A stretch of 64,000 nucleotides of DNA from Nocardia vermiculata NBRC 100427 (lineage in GTDB: Bacteria; Actinomycetota; Actinomycetes; Mycobacteriales; Mycobacteriaceae), in the NCBI RefSeq assembly GCF_001613265.1, contig NZ_BDCA01000019.1, positions 1 through 64,000 of the forward strand. Reading direction: 5' to 3'. Below the pieces are notes generated by a model that worked only from the letters and a program-made list of their open reading frames with translations, made no database searches and was not told the origin of the DNA. The translations under genes were made by a program, and so were the position numbers. Shown piece after piece: positions 1 to 9,274 of the stretch. Position 1 is the stretch's first letter. Each line of letters opens with the position of its first letter.

Positions 1-19
1 TTAGTCTGCGGAGGATTCA

Positions 20-694
20 ATGAACAAGGCGGAACTGATCGATGTTCTGACCGAGAAGTTGGGTACTGACAGGCGCACGGCCACTGCGGCAGTCGAGCAC
101 ATTGTCGACACTATCGTGCGTGCGGTGAACAAGGGTCAGAGCGTCACAATCACCGGATTCGGTGTATTCGAACAGCGCAAGCGGGCGGCACGGGTGGCGC
201 GTAATCCCCGTACCGGCGAGACGGTCAAGGTGAAACCCACTTCCGTGCCGGCCTTCCGCCCGGGTGCGCAGTTCAAGGCGATCATCTCGGGTAAGCAGAA
301 GATCGCGGCGTCCGGTCCGGCCGTGAAACGCGGTGTGGCAGCGCCGGTATCGGGGGCGGCGAAGAAGGCCGCCAAGAAGGCAGCGGCCAAGAAGACCGCC
401 GCCAAGAAGACAGCGGCCAAGAAGGCGACTCCGGCCAAGAAGACGACCGCGGCGAAGAAGACCGCTGCGGCGAAGAAGGCCCCGGCCAAGAAGACAGTCA
501 AGGCCACAGCCGCCAAGAAGACCGCCGCCAAGAAGACAACGGCAAAGAAGGCCCCGGCCAAGAAGACGGTCAAGGCCACAGCCACCAAGGCGCCCGCCAA
601 GAAGACAGCGGCCAAGAAGACCACGGCCAAGAAGGCGCCCGCCAAGAAGACAGCCGCCAAGAAGACGGCGGCCAAGCGCACCGCACGGCGCTAG
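20..694 (+). CDS. hupB: HU-family nucleoid protein HupB with lysine/alanine-rich tail
   Basis: A 224-residue DNA-binding protein that compacts the nucleoid. Residues 1 to about 95 are a standard HU fold, with the DNA-binding arm region around the ARNPRTGETVKV motif. From about residue 110 to the end the protein is a low-complexity tail of PAKKT, AAKKT and KATA units, like histone H1, which is the hallmark of actinobacterial HupB. A strong GGAGG site lies just ahead of the ATG at 20. In mycobacteria this protein also binds RNA and iron-related ligands; whether that holds here is inference. Its terminator is at 729-761, facing mutT1. Confidence 0.97.
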   Translation: MNKAELIDVLTEKLGTDRRTATAAVEHIVDTIVRAVNKGQSVTITGFGVFEQRKRAARVARNPRTGETVKVKPTSVPAFRPGAQFKAIISGKQKIAASGPAVKRGVAAPVSGAAKKAAKKAAAKKTAAKKTAAKKATPAKKTTAAKKTAAAKKAPAKKTVKATAAKKTAAKKTTAKKAPAKKTVKATATKAPAKKTAAKKTTAKKAPAKKTAAKKTAAKRTARR

Positions 695-728
695 CGTGTG
701 ACGCGGCGTCGGAATGTGACGCGAAGAC

Positions 729-761
729 GGTGACCCCGGCCGGGATCCGGCCGGGGTCACC
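729..761. terminator. Bidirectional terminator between hupB and mutT1
   Basis: A perfect 15-bp stem (729-743 with 747-761) around a 3-nt loop lies between the convergent hupB and mutT1 genes. No T-run follows, which is common in high-GC actinomycetes. It could serve both strands. Confidence 0.7.
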
Positions 762-791
762 GTGCTTCCGTGACCGGCGCGGCCGCCGGGC

Positions 792-1769
792 TCAGCGTGC
801 GCGCATCGCCCGGTCCAGGTGATCGGCGGCCACCAGGCGCCCGTCGGCGATCGACAGCACCCACACGCTGCCCTTGCGATTACGCGCGGGCGGGAGCGTG
901 AATCCGGATTCGGCCGCCCATCGTTCGAGCAGGTCGGGAATAACCTTGCCCTGGCTGCATACCAGCGGCACGATATTCGGGGAGACCAGCTCGCGGAGCC
1001 GGGTCAGTGCCTGCTGTGGCGCTGCGGCATAGCCGGATTCCGAGAGCAGTGGCTCACGGCCGATATCGAGGCCGAGCGCGTCCGCGGCCGGTGCCACGGT
1101 CTGGACGCAGCGGAGCGGCGGCGCCGAATACACTGCTCCGGGGCCGAAAGTGAGCAGATTGGGCGTGAGCATCTCGACCTGCGCGTGACCGGCCTTCTCC
1201 AGGGGGCGTTCGTCGTCGGGACCGGTGAATCGTTCCCGGCGACCGGCCTTCGCATGCCGCACCAGCAGCAGCGTGGCCGTATCGGGCGGTAGCCGCAGGA
1301 AATTGCGGATGATTCGGCGGTCCATGGGATACGACAGCTCGTCCATCACCCGGTCGACCGGGTGCCACCGCAGTTCGTCGACTTCGGAATTGGTAATGAA
1401 TTCACCGGCGGCAACGGTTGCAGACCAATAATCCGCACGTTTGAGTTTGCGATGTCCGGGTACGGGATATGTGACCCGGCCGAGATAGCGGCCCAAACGG
1501 CAGTCCAGACCGGTTTCTTCGGCTACTTCACGGACCGCGGCGACCATCGGGGTTTCGCCGGGATCCAGTTTTCCTTTCGGCAGCGACCAGTCGTCGTATT
1601 TCGGCCGGTGCACCAACGCGACCTCGACCGGGCCGCCGGACCGCGGCCGCCGCCAGACTACGGCGCCGGCCGCGTAGATGTTGGCCGTCACCCGCGGGTC
1701 GGAGATCCCGGTCCCGTCGGCGAGACCGTCGTCGGGGCGGTCGAAATCCGGTGTTGCCGACGTCTTCAC
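792..1769 (-). CDS. mutT1: MutT1-type Nudix hydrolase with C-terminal histidine phosphatase domain
   Basis: A 325-residue two-domain enzyme. The Nudix box lies at about residues 66-88 (G-x5-E-x7-RE-x-AEE-x-G pattern, all key residues present). A histidine-phosphatase domain starts with the RHAK motif near residue 171. Mycobacterial MutT1 hydrolyses 8-oxo-dGTP and 8-oxo-GTP to diphosphates and also cleaves Ap4A-type molecules, which limits oxidative mutation. The GTG start overlaps the ppk1 stop by 4 nt (GTGA), so the two are probably translationally coupled. The ppk1-mutT1 order is the mycobacterial one. Confidence 0.93.
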   Translation of the reverse strand: MKTSATPDFDRPDDGLADGTGISDPRVTANIYAAGAVVWRRPRSGGPVEVALVHRPKYDDWSLPKGKLDPGETPMVAAVREVAEETGLDCRLGRYLGRVTYPVPGHRKLKRADYWSATVAAGEFITNSEVDELRWHPVDRVMDELSYPMDRRIIRNFLRLPPDTATLLLVRHAKAGRRERFTGPDDERPLEKAGHAQVEMLTPNLLTFGPGAVYSAPPLRCVQTVAPAADALGLDIGREPLLSESGYAAAPQQALTRLRELVSPNIVPLVCSQGKVIPDLLERWAAESGFTLPPARNRKGSVWVLSIADGRLVAADHLDRAMRAR

Positions 1770-3982
1770 TGCTGATCCGGTCGACGCAGTCGCATGAGGA
1801 ACTCCTGATGGTCGCGCACCTGAACGCCGAGACTGTCGGCGTCGTGACTGGGTTGGGCGGCCCAGCCGCCGTCCGCCTGCAGGACCCAGCAGCGGGTCGC
1901 CGGGTCCAGGGCCGAATCGAAGACCCCGGCGAGACGCTCGCGCAGTCTGGGCTCCTTCACCTGTGCCATGACTTCGACCCGGCGGTCCAGATTGCGGTGC
2001 ATCATGTCGGCGCTGCCGATCCAGTACTCGTCCTGGGCGGCGAAGTGCAGGATGCGCGAATGTTCCAGGAACCGGCCGAGGATCGAACGCACCTCGATGT
2101 TATCGCTCATTCCAGGCACGCCCGGACGGAGCCCGCAGATACCGCGCACCACGATCTGCACCGGAACACCGGCCTGGGAAGCGCGGTAGAGCGCATCGAT
2201 GATCTGCTCGTCGACGATGGCGTTGGCCTTGAGGCGAATTCGGGCCGGCGCGCCCTCGGCGGCCAGTTCGGTCTCCCGCTGGATCCGCTCGACGATCCCC
2301 GATCGCACGCTGCTCGGAGCGACCAACAGGTTGCGGTAGTTGGCCTTTCGGGAATAGCCGGTCAGCGAATTGAACAGGTCGGTGAGGTCGGCGCCGATTT
2401 CCGGTGCGGCAGTGAGCAGTCCGACGTCTTCGTAGAGCCGAGCGGTCTTCGGGTTGTAGTTCCCGGTCCCGATGTGGCAGTAGCGACGGATGGTGGCGCC
2501 CTCGCGGCGTACCACCAGACAGGTCTTGCAATGGGTCTTCAGACCGATGAGGCCGTAGACGACATGTACCCCTGCTTGTTCCAGTGCCCGTGCCCATTTG
2601 ATGTTGGCCTGCTCGTCGAAGCGAGCCTTGATCTCCACCAGCGCCACCACCTGTTTACCGGCCTCGGCCGCGTCGATCAGCGCATTGACGATGGGGGAGT
2701 CACCGGAGGTGCGGTACAGGGTCTGTTTGATCGCCAGCACCTGCGGGTCGGCGGCCGCCTGTTCGATGAAGCGCTGCACACTGGTGGAGAACGAGTCGTA
2801 GGGATGATGTACTAGCACATCACCTTCACGCAGGGCGGCGAAGACGTTGCGCGGGGTTTCCCGTTCGCCGAACGCCGGTGGTGTCGCCGGCACGTACGGT
2901 GCGTTCTTGAGGTTGGGGCGGTCCACACCGTAGACCTGCCACAGCGACGACAGATCGAGCAGTCCGGGCACCTGGATGACGTCTCCCGGATCGACGTCCA
3001 GTTCACGCAGCAGCAGCTCGAGCATGTGCTCGGTCATATCGTCGGAGACTTCCAGCCGCACCGGAGAACCGAAGCGGCGCCGGGCCAGTTCCCGTTCCAG
3101 GGCTTGCAGCAGATCCTCGTCGCGATCCTCGTCGACCTCGAAATCGGCGTTGCGGGTGATGCGGAACGAATGGTGTTCCACCACCTCCATCCCCGGGAAC
3201 AGCTGTCCGAGATGGGCGGCGATCAGGTCTTCCATCGGCAGGAAGGCGGCCAGCGGAGGCAGGGCGGCCGGCTCGGTGTCGCGGCGTGGGCCGGATGTTT
3301 CGGTGGTCGAACGCCGGACCCGAACGAACCGGTCGACGTTGTCGGGTACCTTCACACGGGCGAAATGCTCCGCACCGGTTTCGGAATCCTTCACGGTGAC
3401 AGCCAGATTCAGGCTGAGGCCACTGATGTAGGGAAAGGGGTGCGCAGGATCGACCGCGAGCGGGGTCAGCACCGGGAACACCTGATCGAGGAAATACCCC
3501 GAGAGCCGGCCGCGCTCGTCGGCGTCGAGATCGCTCCACCCGATGACGGCGACACCGTCGGCCGCGAGTGCGGGCTGCACCTGGTCCAGGAAGACCCGCG
3601 CATGCCGGTCGGCCAGCTCCTGGGTCCGTTCGGCGATGAGGGTGAGCTGTTCGGTCGGTGAGAGCCCGTCGGCGGAACGGACCGAGAGACCGGCCTCGGC
3701 ACGGCGCTTGAGTCCGGCGACCCGGACCATGTAGAACTCGTCGAGATTCGAGGAGAAGATGGCCAGGAACTTCGCGCGTTCCAGCAGCGGTTCGGAGAGA
3801 TCCTCGGCGAGGGCGAGAACTCGTGCGTTGAAATCCAGCCAGCTCAGTTCACGGTTCAGGTAGCGATCGGGGGGCAACTGGGGGACGGCCGCTGCGGTGG
3901 GCGGCGGGGTGGCCGCCGGTGGTGCCGCCGGTAGCCGGGGCTGTTGCGGGGCGGTCTCCGTATCGCTCACACTCACGATCAT
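1766..3982 (-). CDS. ppk1: Polyphosphate kinase 1
   Basis: A 738-residue polyphosphate kinase that reversibly transfers the gamma phosphate of ATP onto polyphosphate. The N-terminal domain carries NRELSWLDFNARVL (about 43-56). The C-terminal phospholipase-D-like half has both conserved histidines: H484 in LKTHCK and H503 in YCHIGTGNYN. Their 19-residue spacing equals that of the E. coli H435/H454 pair as remembered. A Pro/Ala-rich leader of about 35 residues precedes the domain. The ATG at 3982 has AAGGA closely upstream. It overlaps mutT1 by 4 nt. Confidence 0.97.
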   Translation of the reverse strand: MIVSVSDTETAPQQPRLPAAPPAATPPPTAAAVPQLPPDRYLNRELSWLDFNARVLALAEDLSEPLLERAKFLAIFSSNLDEFYMVRVAGLKRRAEAGLSVRSADGLSPTEQLTLIAERTQELADRHARVFLDQVQPALAADGVAVIGWSDLDADERGRLSGYFLDQVFPVLTPLAVDPAHPFPYISGLSLNLAVTVKDSETGAEHFARVKVPDNVDRFVRVRRSTTETSGPRRDTEPAALPPLAAFLPMEDLIAAHLGQLFPGMEVVEHHSFRITRNADFEVDEDRDEDLLQALERELARRRFGSPVRLEVSDDMTEHMLELLLRELDVDPGDVIQVPGLLDLSSLWQVYGVDRPNLKNAPYVPATPPAFGERETPRNVFAALREGDVLVHHPYDSFSTSVQRFIEQAAADPQVLAIKQTLYRTSGDSPIVNALIDAAEAGKQVVALVEIKARFDEQANIKWARALEQAGVHVVYGLIGLKTHCKTCLVVRREGATIRRYCHIGTGNYNPKTARLYEDVGLLTAAPEIGADLTDLFNSLTGYSRKANYRNLLVAPSSVRSGIVERIQRETELAAEGAPARIRLKANAIVDEQIIDALYRASQAGVPVQIVVRGICGLRPGVPGMSDNIEVRSILGRFLEHSRILHFAAQDEYWIGSADMMHRNLDRRVEVMAQVKEPRLRERLAGVFDSALDPATRCWVLQADGGWAAQPSHDADSLGVQVRDHQEFLMRLRRPDQQ

Positions 3983-4052
3983 TCCTTACAACTCGGGTGC
4001 TGTCGTTGCCGACACCACCGCGTGGTGGCCTCTGCGCGGCCCCGGCGATCAT

Positions 4053-4814
4053 CTAGCACACATGTGACGGGGTCGCGCACCTCCGGGTGAGATCCTCGTG
4101 AACAGCAACCGGCCAGCCGATGTCGCGCAGCAGTTGCGCGGTGGCCCGGCCTACCCCGAGGGAGATCGCGCGCTCGAGGTCGGCTGCGGTATCGACGTCG
4201 AGCCGTAGGCCGGGCCAATCGCCGCCGAGTTCGACCGCACCCGACTCCCGATGTAGCCGCGCCGAATCCGGTCCGAAGCGCGGCGCGAGTGTGGTGGTGC
4301 CAGTGTTCGGTGTGCCTGGCCTGCGCACTAGCAGCGCCGCTGTGCCGTGGCCGGTGTGATCGACCACCACAGACCGCCCGGCACGCGGTGCGGCGCGCAC
4401 CATCGAGGTCAGTTCCTCGGCCTGCACCGCGGGCAGATCGGCTTGTAACGCAAGCAGATCGACCGCACCGTGGCGGCGATGGACCGCCTCCGCGGCCGCG
4501 GTCAGTGCGGTGTTGAGTCCGTCATCGGTGGGGGTCGCGGCCGGGGTGTCAGCCGTCGTGGCGATCTCGAGGAACGGCGCGGGATCCGGGTGGACCTCGG
4601 CGCCGAGCGCGCGGACCGCGTCGGCGACCCGCTCGTCGGGTGTCACCACGGTGACCGACCCCAGCCCCGCGGCCAGCGCTGCACCGACGGTATCTGCCAG
4701 CATGGCCAGCACCAGCCGCGACCGCTCCCCGGCGGGCAGGCGATCGGCGAGGCGGCTCTTGGCTCGGTCGAGGTTCTTGACCGCGATCACGGCGTGGACG
4801 GCATCCGGACGCAT
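4053..4814 (-). CDS. cofC: 2-phospho-L-lactate / phosphoenolpyruvate guanylyltransferase CofC
   Basis: A 253-residue nucleotidyltransferase of coenzyme F420 biosynthesis (CofC/FbiD). It activates a three-carbon phospho-acid, phosphoenolpyruvate in mycobacteria, with GTP. The start is placed at the ATG at 4814 because the fold begins there (HAVIAVKNLDRAKSRL); the open frame runs on upstream to 5072, but that part has no similarity and crosses the gpsA start region. The order cofC-gpsA-ddl next to ppk1 is as in mycobacteria. It implies an F420-using organism. Confidence 0.9.
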   Translation of the reverse strand: MRPDAVHAVIAVKNLDRAKSRLADRLPAGERSRLVLAMLADTVGAALAAGLGSVTVVTPDERVADAVRALGAEVHPDPAPFLEIATTADTPAATPTDDGLNTALTAAAEAVHRRHGAVDLLALQADLPAVQAEELTSMVRAAPRAGRSVVVDHTGHGTAALLVRRPGTPNTGTTTLAPRFGPDSARLHRESGAVELGGDWPGLRLDVDTAADLERAISLGVGRATAQLLRDIGWPVAVHEDLTRRCATPSHVC

Positions 4815-4924
4815 GCGCCCATCGTCCCACGTCGCTCCCGTGCACAACCGGTGAGCGGTGTCGCGCACGAACACGCGAACTCCCGAGTACCCGGCGGGCG
4901 CTCCGCGTCGAGTGGCATATTGAA

Positions 4925-5923
4925 ATGATGACGAGGGCGGCAGTGATGGGCGCGGGGTCCTGGGGTACGACATTCGCGAAGGTGCTCCACGATGCGGGCA
5001 CCGAGGTGACGATGTGGGCACGTCGGCCGGAGATCGCGACGGCGCTGGCGACCGAACACCGCAATCCCGCATACCTACCGGATGTGCGATTGCCCGGGAT
5101 CTCCGCGACCGACGATTACCGGGTGGCGCTCGACGGCGCCGATATCGTCGTGCTGGCGGTGCCGTCGCAGTCGTTGCGGACCAATCTGGCCGGGTGGCGT
5201 GACCATATCGATTCCGATGCCACGCTGTTGAGCCTGATCAAGGGGATCGAGACCGGAACGCTGATGCGGATGAGCGAGGTCGTCGCCGAGGTCACCGGCG
5301 CCGAGCCGGAGCGGATCGCGGTGCTGTCGGGACCGAATCTGGCCGGCGAGGTCGCCGCCGAGCAACCCACCGCCTCGGTGGTGGCCTGCTCGGACGCCGC
5401 ACGGGCCGAGGCCGTGCAGCACGCGTGCGCCACCGGATACTTCCGGCCGTATACCAACACCGATGTGGTCGGCTGCGAGGTCGGTGGCGCCTGTAAGAAC
5501 GTGATCGCGATGGCCTGCGGTATCGCCGCCGGGATGGGGCTGGGTGACAATTCCGCCGCCAGCCTGATGACCCGCGGGTTGGCCGAGGTGATGCGACTCG
5601 GGGTCGCGCTGGGCGCGAATCCGGTCACGCTGGCCGGACTGGCCGGGGTGGGCGATCTGGTGGCAACGTGCACGTCGACGCTGTCGCGCAACCGGTCTTT
5701 CGGCTACGTACTCGGCACCGGCGGCTCGATGCAGGCCGCCCAGGATGCGACGAACGGGCAGGTCGCAGAGGGTGTGAAGTCGTGTACCTCGATCCGTGCG
5801 CTCGCGAAGAAGCATGAGGTGGAGATGCCACTGACGACCGCGGTACACCGGGTCTGCCACGAGGGGCTGGCGGTCTCGGATGCGGTCGGGCAATTGCTGG
5901 GCCGCCGGATCAAACCGGAATGA
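4925..5923 (+). CDS. gpsA: Glycerol-3-phosphate dehydrogenase [NAD(P)+]
   Basis: A 332-residue enzyme that reduces dihydroxyacetone phosphate to sn-glycerol 3-phosphate for phospholipid synthesis. The N-terminal Rossmann nucleotide site is GAGSWGTTFAKV (about residues 9-20). The catalytic lysine is in the GACKNVIAMACG motif near residue 195. The length is normal for the family. It is divergent from cofC across about 110 bp. Its stop overlaps an upstream alternative start of ddl, so the two genes form an operon. Confidence 0.96.
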   Translation: MMTRAAVMGAGSWGTTFAKVLHDAGTEVTMWARRPEIATALATEHRNPAYLPDVRLPGISATDDYRVALDGADIVVLAVPSQSLRTNLAGWRDHIDSDATLLSLIKGIETGTLMRMSEVVAEVTGAEPERIAVLSGPNLAGEVAAEQPTASVVACSDAARAEAVQHACATGYFRPYTNTDVVGCEVGGACKNVIAMACGIAAGMGLGDNSAASLMTRGLAEVMRLGVALGANPVTLAGLAGVGDLVATCTSTLSRNRSFGYVLGTGGSMQAAQDATNGQVAEGVKSCTSIRALAKKHEVEMPLTTAVHRVCHEGLAVSDAVGQLLGRRIKPE

Positions 5924-5958
5924 ATGACAGCGCTGTGGCCAAGGTACGGTTTGCGACT

Positions 5959-7065
5959 ATGACGAACCGGATCAGGGTCGCGGTGGTGTTCGGTGGCCGC
6001 AGCAACGAACACGCGGTGTCGTGCGTTTCCGCCGGCATGGTGCTGACCAATCTGGATCCCGAGCGGTATGAGTCGGTGCCTATCGGCATCACCCGGGAAG
6101 GGGCCTGGGTCCTCGCCGGTGCCGATGCCCGGGCGCTGGCAATCCACGAGCGTGCCCTGCCCACCGTCGATTCGTCCGGAACGGTGCTGACCCTGGCCGC
6201 CGATCCGAGCCGATCCGGCAGTCTGGTGGCACTCGACGGTGCCGAGGCGGTGCTGGACGTGGTCGATGTGGTGTTTCCGGTCCTGCACGGCCCCTGGGGA
6301 GAGGACGGCACGCTACAGGGTCTGCTGGAACTGGCCGGCGTCCCCTACGTGGGACCCGGTGTGCTGGCCAGCGCGACCGCGATGGACAAGGAGTTCACGA
6401 AGAAACTACTTGCCGCCGAGGGACTTCCGGTCGGCAGTCAGGTGGTGCTGCGGCCCGGTACCGATTCGATCGGGGAGGCCGACCGCGAGCGGCTCGGCCT
6501 GCCGGTCTTCGTCAAACCGGCCCGGGGCGGCTCCTCGATCGGGATCACCAAGGTGAACGACTGGAGTGACCTCGACGCCGCGATCGCCGCGGCCCGGCTG
6601 CACGACCCGAAGGTGATCGTGGAGGCCGGTATCGTCGGGCGCGAAGTCGAGTGCGGCGTACTGGAATTCCCGGACGGCCGAGTGCAGGCCAGTGCGATCG
6701 CCGAGATCCGGATGCCGGATGAGGGCGAAATCGCTGCCACCGCACCGCAGTTCTACGATTTCGACACCAAATACCTCGACGACGTCTGCGAATTCGATAT
6801 TCCGGCGAAGCTGGACGACGATGTGTCCCAGCAGATCCGCGAGCTGTCGGTGCGGGCATTCCGTGCCCTCGACTGCCAGGGACTGGCCCGGGTCGACTTC
6901 TTCGTCACCGAATCCGGACCGGTGATCAACGAGATCAACACCTTGCCCGGATTCACCTCCATCTCGATGTATCCGCGCATGTGGGATGCCACCGGGGTGG
7001 ACAACCGGACCCTCATCACGACCCTGATCGAAACCGCGCTGACCCGGGGAACCGGTCTGCGCTGA
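5959..7065 (+). CDS. ddl: D-alanine--D-alanine ligase
   Basis: An ATP-grasp ligase of 368 residues that makes the D-Ala-D-Ala dipeptide for peptidoglycan. Visible motifs are VVFGGRSNEHAVSCVSAG at the N-terminus, VFPVLHGPWGEDG, the FVKPARGGSSIGITKV ATP-binding loop and the metal-binding NEINTLPGFTSISMYP near the end. The ATG at 5959 begins right before the conserved fold. An ATG at 5920 overlapping the gpsA stop (ATGA) would add 13 residues and is equally possible. Confidence 0.96.
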   Translation: MTNRIRVAVVFGGRSNEHAVSCVSAGMVLTNLDPERYESVPIGITREGAWVLAGADARALAIHERALPTVDSSGTVLTLAADPSRSGSLVALDGAEAVLDVVDVVFPVLHGPWGEDGTLQGLLELAGVPYVGPGVLASATAMDKEFTKKLLAAEGLPVGSQVVLRPGTDSIGEADRERLGLPVFVKPARGGSSIGITKVNDWSDLDAAIAAARLHDPKVIVEAGIVGREVECGVLEFPDGRVQASAIAEIRMPDEGEIAATAPQFYDFDTKYLDDVCEFDIPAKLDDDVSQQIRELSVRAFRALDCQGLARVDFFVTESGPVINEINTLPGFTSISMYPRMWDATGVDNRTLITTLIETALTRGTGLR

Positions 7066-7096
7066 GGGGATCCCGGGTTCGGTTGCCGCGGATCGG

Positions 7097-7942
7097 CTAG
7101 TTGGGCACCGGACCCGGATCGATGGGCTTCGCGGGCAGTTGCGCGCTGATCGTGTTCGAGATTTCCTGGAGTGGAGACGGCCCCGACTCGTCCGGCATGG
7201 TGACCGCGATATAGGTGCCACGATCGACGGCGTACCAGGTGCCCGAGGTGACGCCGGTGGTGTCGTCGCGGATCTCGAACCAGTTCACCCCGTTGATCAC
7301 CTGAAGTGCCGCGGACTTGGTGAAGTCCAGCGGGCGATCCAGGCCGCACCGCAGCACGATTGGATCTCCGCCGTCGGCGAGCTGCCAGGCCACCGAGCCG
7401 GGTGGGGCCGGTTCGACCAGTTCGGAACGGGTGTAGTCGCCGGCCAGAGTGGACGGGACGGCGGCCAGCAAGCGGGTGCAGTCCGCGCTGCCCGCGGCGG
7501 GAGCCGGTACCGACCCCAGCGCCAGCGGTTCGCGTTCGGTGGGCTGGCGCGACATGACGGCGATGACGAGGATCGCGACGATCAACGCCACCGGGAGCGC
7601 GACCGCGGTCGCAATCAGCGCCGGGTGTAGTTGGTGGGACTGCTCGGCCGGGGTCTCGGTGGAGGTCTCGGCCGAAGCCTCGGTGGAATCTGCGGCCGAA
7701 CCGTCGCCGGTCGCGGCTGCGGTGCGAGCCCCCGGCTCGGCTGTCGAGTCCTCGGTCGTCGTTTCTGCTGTCCCGGCTGCCTCGGTCGCTGCAGTGGAGC
7801 TGTCCGGCTTGCCGCCAGTGGTCTCCGGCTCGCTGCGTGTCGTGTCCGGCTTGCTGCCAGTGGTGTCCTCGCGATGATCCGCCCCGGAATTCGCGCCGTC
7901 CGGCGAGGTGTCCGCGTTCGGCCCGTCCGCTTCTGCGCTCAT
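7097..7942 (-). CDS. DUF3515-family membrane-anchored protein
   Basis: A 281-residue protein of unknown function. The N-terminal half (to about 110) is disordered, rich in Thr, Glu, Ser and Ala. One transmembrane helix follows (ALIATAVALPVALIVAILVI). A folded extracytoplasmic domain carries the features of DUF3515: CTRLLAAVP, the VLRCGLDRP cysteine motif and a WYAVDRGTYIAVTMP strand. The equivalent gene lies between ddl and thiL in mycobacteria (Rv2980 by memory). The ATG at 7942 is preferred because GGAG lies about 11 nt upstream; a GTG at 7987 would extend it. It converges on ddl. Confidence 0.8.
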   Translation of the reverse strand: MSAEADGPNADTSPDGANSGADHREDTTGSKPDTTRSEPETTGGKPDSSTAATEAAGTAETTTEDSTAEPGARTAAATGDGSAADSTEASAETSTETPAEQSHQLHPALIATAVALPVALIVAILVIAVMSRQPTEREPLALGSVPAPAAGSADCTRLLAAVPSTLAGDYTRSELVEPAPPGSVAWQLADGGDPIVLRCGLDRPLDFTKSAALQVINGVNWFEIRDDTTGVTSGTWYAVDRGTYIAVTMPDESGPSPLQEISNTISAQLPAKPIDPGPVPN

Positions 7943-8142
7943 CGGGAATTCGTCTCCACTCGTACCGTGCTCCGTGCTGGGGGTCACCGGATCCGCGGAT
8001 CGTCGGTAACGTGCGGTTTCGAGGGTATCGAATCACGGTATCCGCTCCGCAGGGCGGCCGCATCGGCCCGGAGTACCGGTGAGTTCGGTACCGGGACGTC
8101 GGCGGCGCTGCGACCGGCATCGACGGGTAGCGTCGCACTGCT

Positions 8143-9153
8143 GTGTCACCGGCGGCACCAGGGCCGGGTGTGGAGAAGGAGAGCGACATCACCGACAACA
8201 GTCCGCGCACTGTGCGCGATCTGGGGGAATTCGCGTTGATCGAACGGATGAACGCCGGGCGCTCGTACGGTCCGGGCGTGCTCGTGGGCCCGGGCGACGA
8301 CGCTGCCGTGATCGCCGCGCCTGCCGGTCGATACGTGGTCAGCACCGACATGCTCGTGCAGGATCGGCATTTCCGCCTCGACTGGTCCCGGCCCGAGCAC
8401 ATCGGCGCCAAGGCGATCGCACAGAACGCCGCCGATGTGGTGGCGATGGGTGCTGCGCCCAGCGCGTTCGTGGTGTCGCTGGGGTGCCCGGCCGACACCG
8501 CGGTGGATTTCGTGGACGGACTGGTGGACGGGATGTGGGCCGAGGCGGACCGGGCCGGAGCCGCCATCGCCGGCGGGGATGTGGTGCACAGTCCGCAGGT
8601 GGTGATCTCGGTGACCGCGTTCGGCGATCCGCGCGAACATTCGGTGCTGCGTTCGGGGGCGAGCCCGGGCGATGTGGTGGCCGTCGCGGGACGGCTGGGA
8701 TGGTCGGCGGCCGGGCTGGCTGTGTTCACGACCGGAGCGAACCGTGATGCCTTCCCCGAAGTTGTTGCCGCGCATCGGGTCCCGCAGCCGGATTACGCTG
8801 CCGTCCTGGAGCTACCCGCGACCGCGGCTGTCACCGCGATGACCGACATCTCCGACGGCCTGCTCGCCGACCTCGGTCACATCGCCGAATCCTCGACTGT
8901 CCGCATCGATGTCGATGCCGCAGCGGTCGCCGATCCCGCGCTGCGGCCGGTGGCCGAGGCATTGGGCGCCGAGGCGCTGAGCTGGATCCTCACCGGCGGC
9001 GAGGATCACGCCTTCGCGGCCACTTTCCGGGCCGGAACCCCGCTGCCCGCCGGGTGGCGCCGGGTCGGGCGAGTGTGTTCGGGTTCCGGTGTGACGGTCG
9101 ATGGTGCGTCGTGGGCGGGTGCGCCGGGCTGGGAGTCGTTCGTCGACGGGTAG
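8143..9153 (+). CDS. thiL: Thiamine-monophosphate kinase
   Basis: A 336-residue PurM-fold kinase that phosphorylates thiamine monophosphate to thiamine diphosphate with ATP. Visible motifs are LGEFALIERM, VGPGDDAAVI (metal/ATP-binding aspartates), STDMLVQDRHFRLDW and AKAIAQNAADVVAMGA. The ISDGLLADLGHIAE segment and the TGGEDHAF motif are also present. The start is a GTG at 8143; a second in-frame GTG at 8170 is possible. It is followed by ung, as in mycobacteria. Confidence 0.95.
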   Translation: MSPAAPGPGVEKESDITDNSPRTVRDLGEFALIERMNAGRSYGPGVLVGPGDDAAVIAAPAGRYVVSTDMLVQDRHFRLDWSRPEHIGAKAIAQNAADVVAMGAAPSAFVVSLGCPADTAVDFVDGLVDGMWAEADRAGAAIAGGDVVHSPQVVISVTAFGDPREHSVLRSGASPGDVVAVAGRLGWSAAGLAVFTTGANRDAFPEVVAAHRVPQPDYAAVLELPATAAVTAMTDISDGLLADLGHIAESSTVRIDVDAAAVADPALRPVAEALGAEALSWILTGGEDHAFAATFRAGTPLPAGWRRVGRVCSGSGVTVDGASWAGAPGWESFVDG

Positions 9154-9274
9154 TCGGAAGGTGAGCGAGGACAGCCGGGAGGTGGGCCGGGTGGCCCGGA
9201 GGCCGACCGGGGCGCGGCAGGTAACCGGAGGCCCGCGGTCCGAGACGGTGCACCCTGGACTATCTTGTCCGGAC

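Noticed and set aside
360..690. CRISPR-like array or satellite in the 3' part of hupB
   Set aside because: The repetition encodes lysine/alanine units in one frame and lacks equal spacers; it is the histone-like tail.
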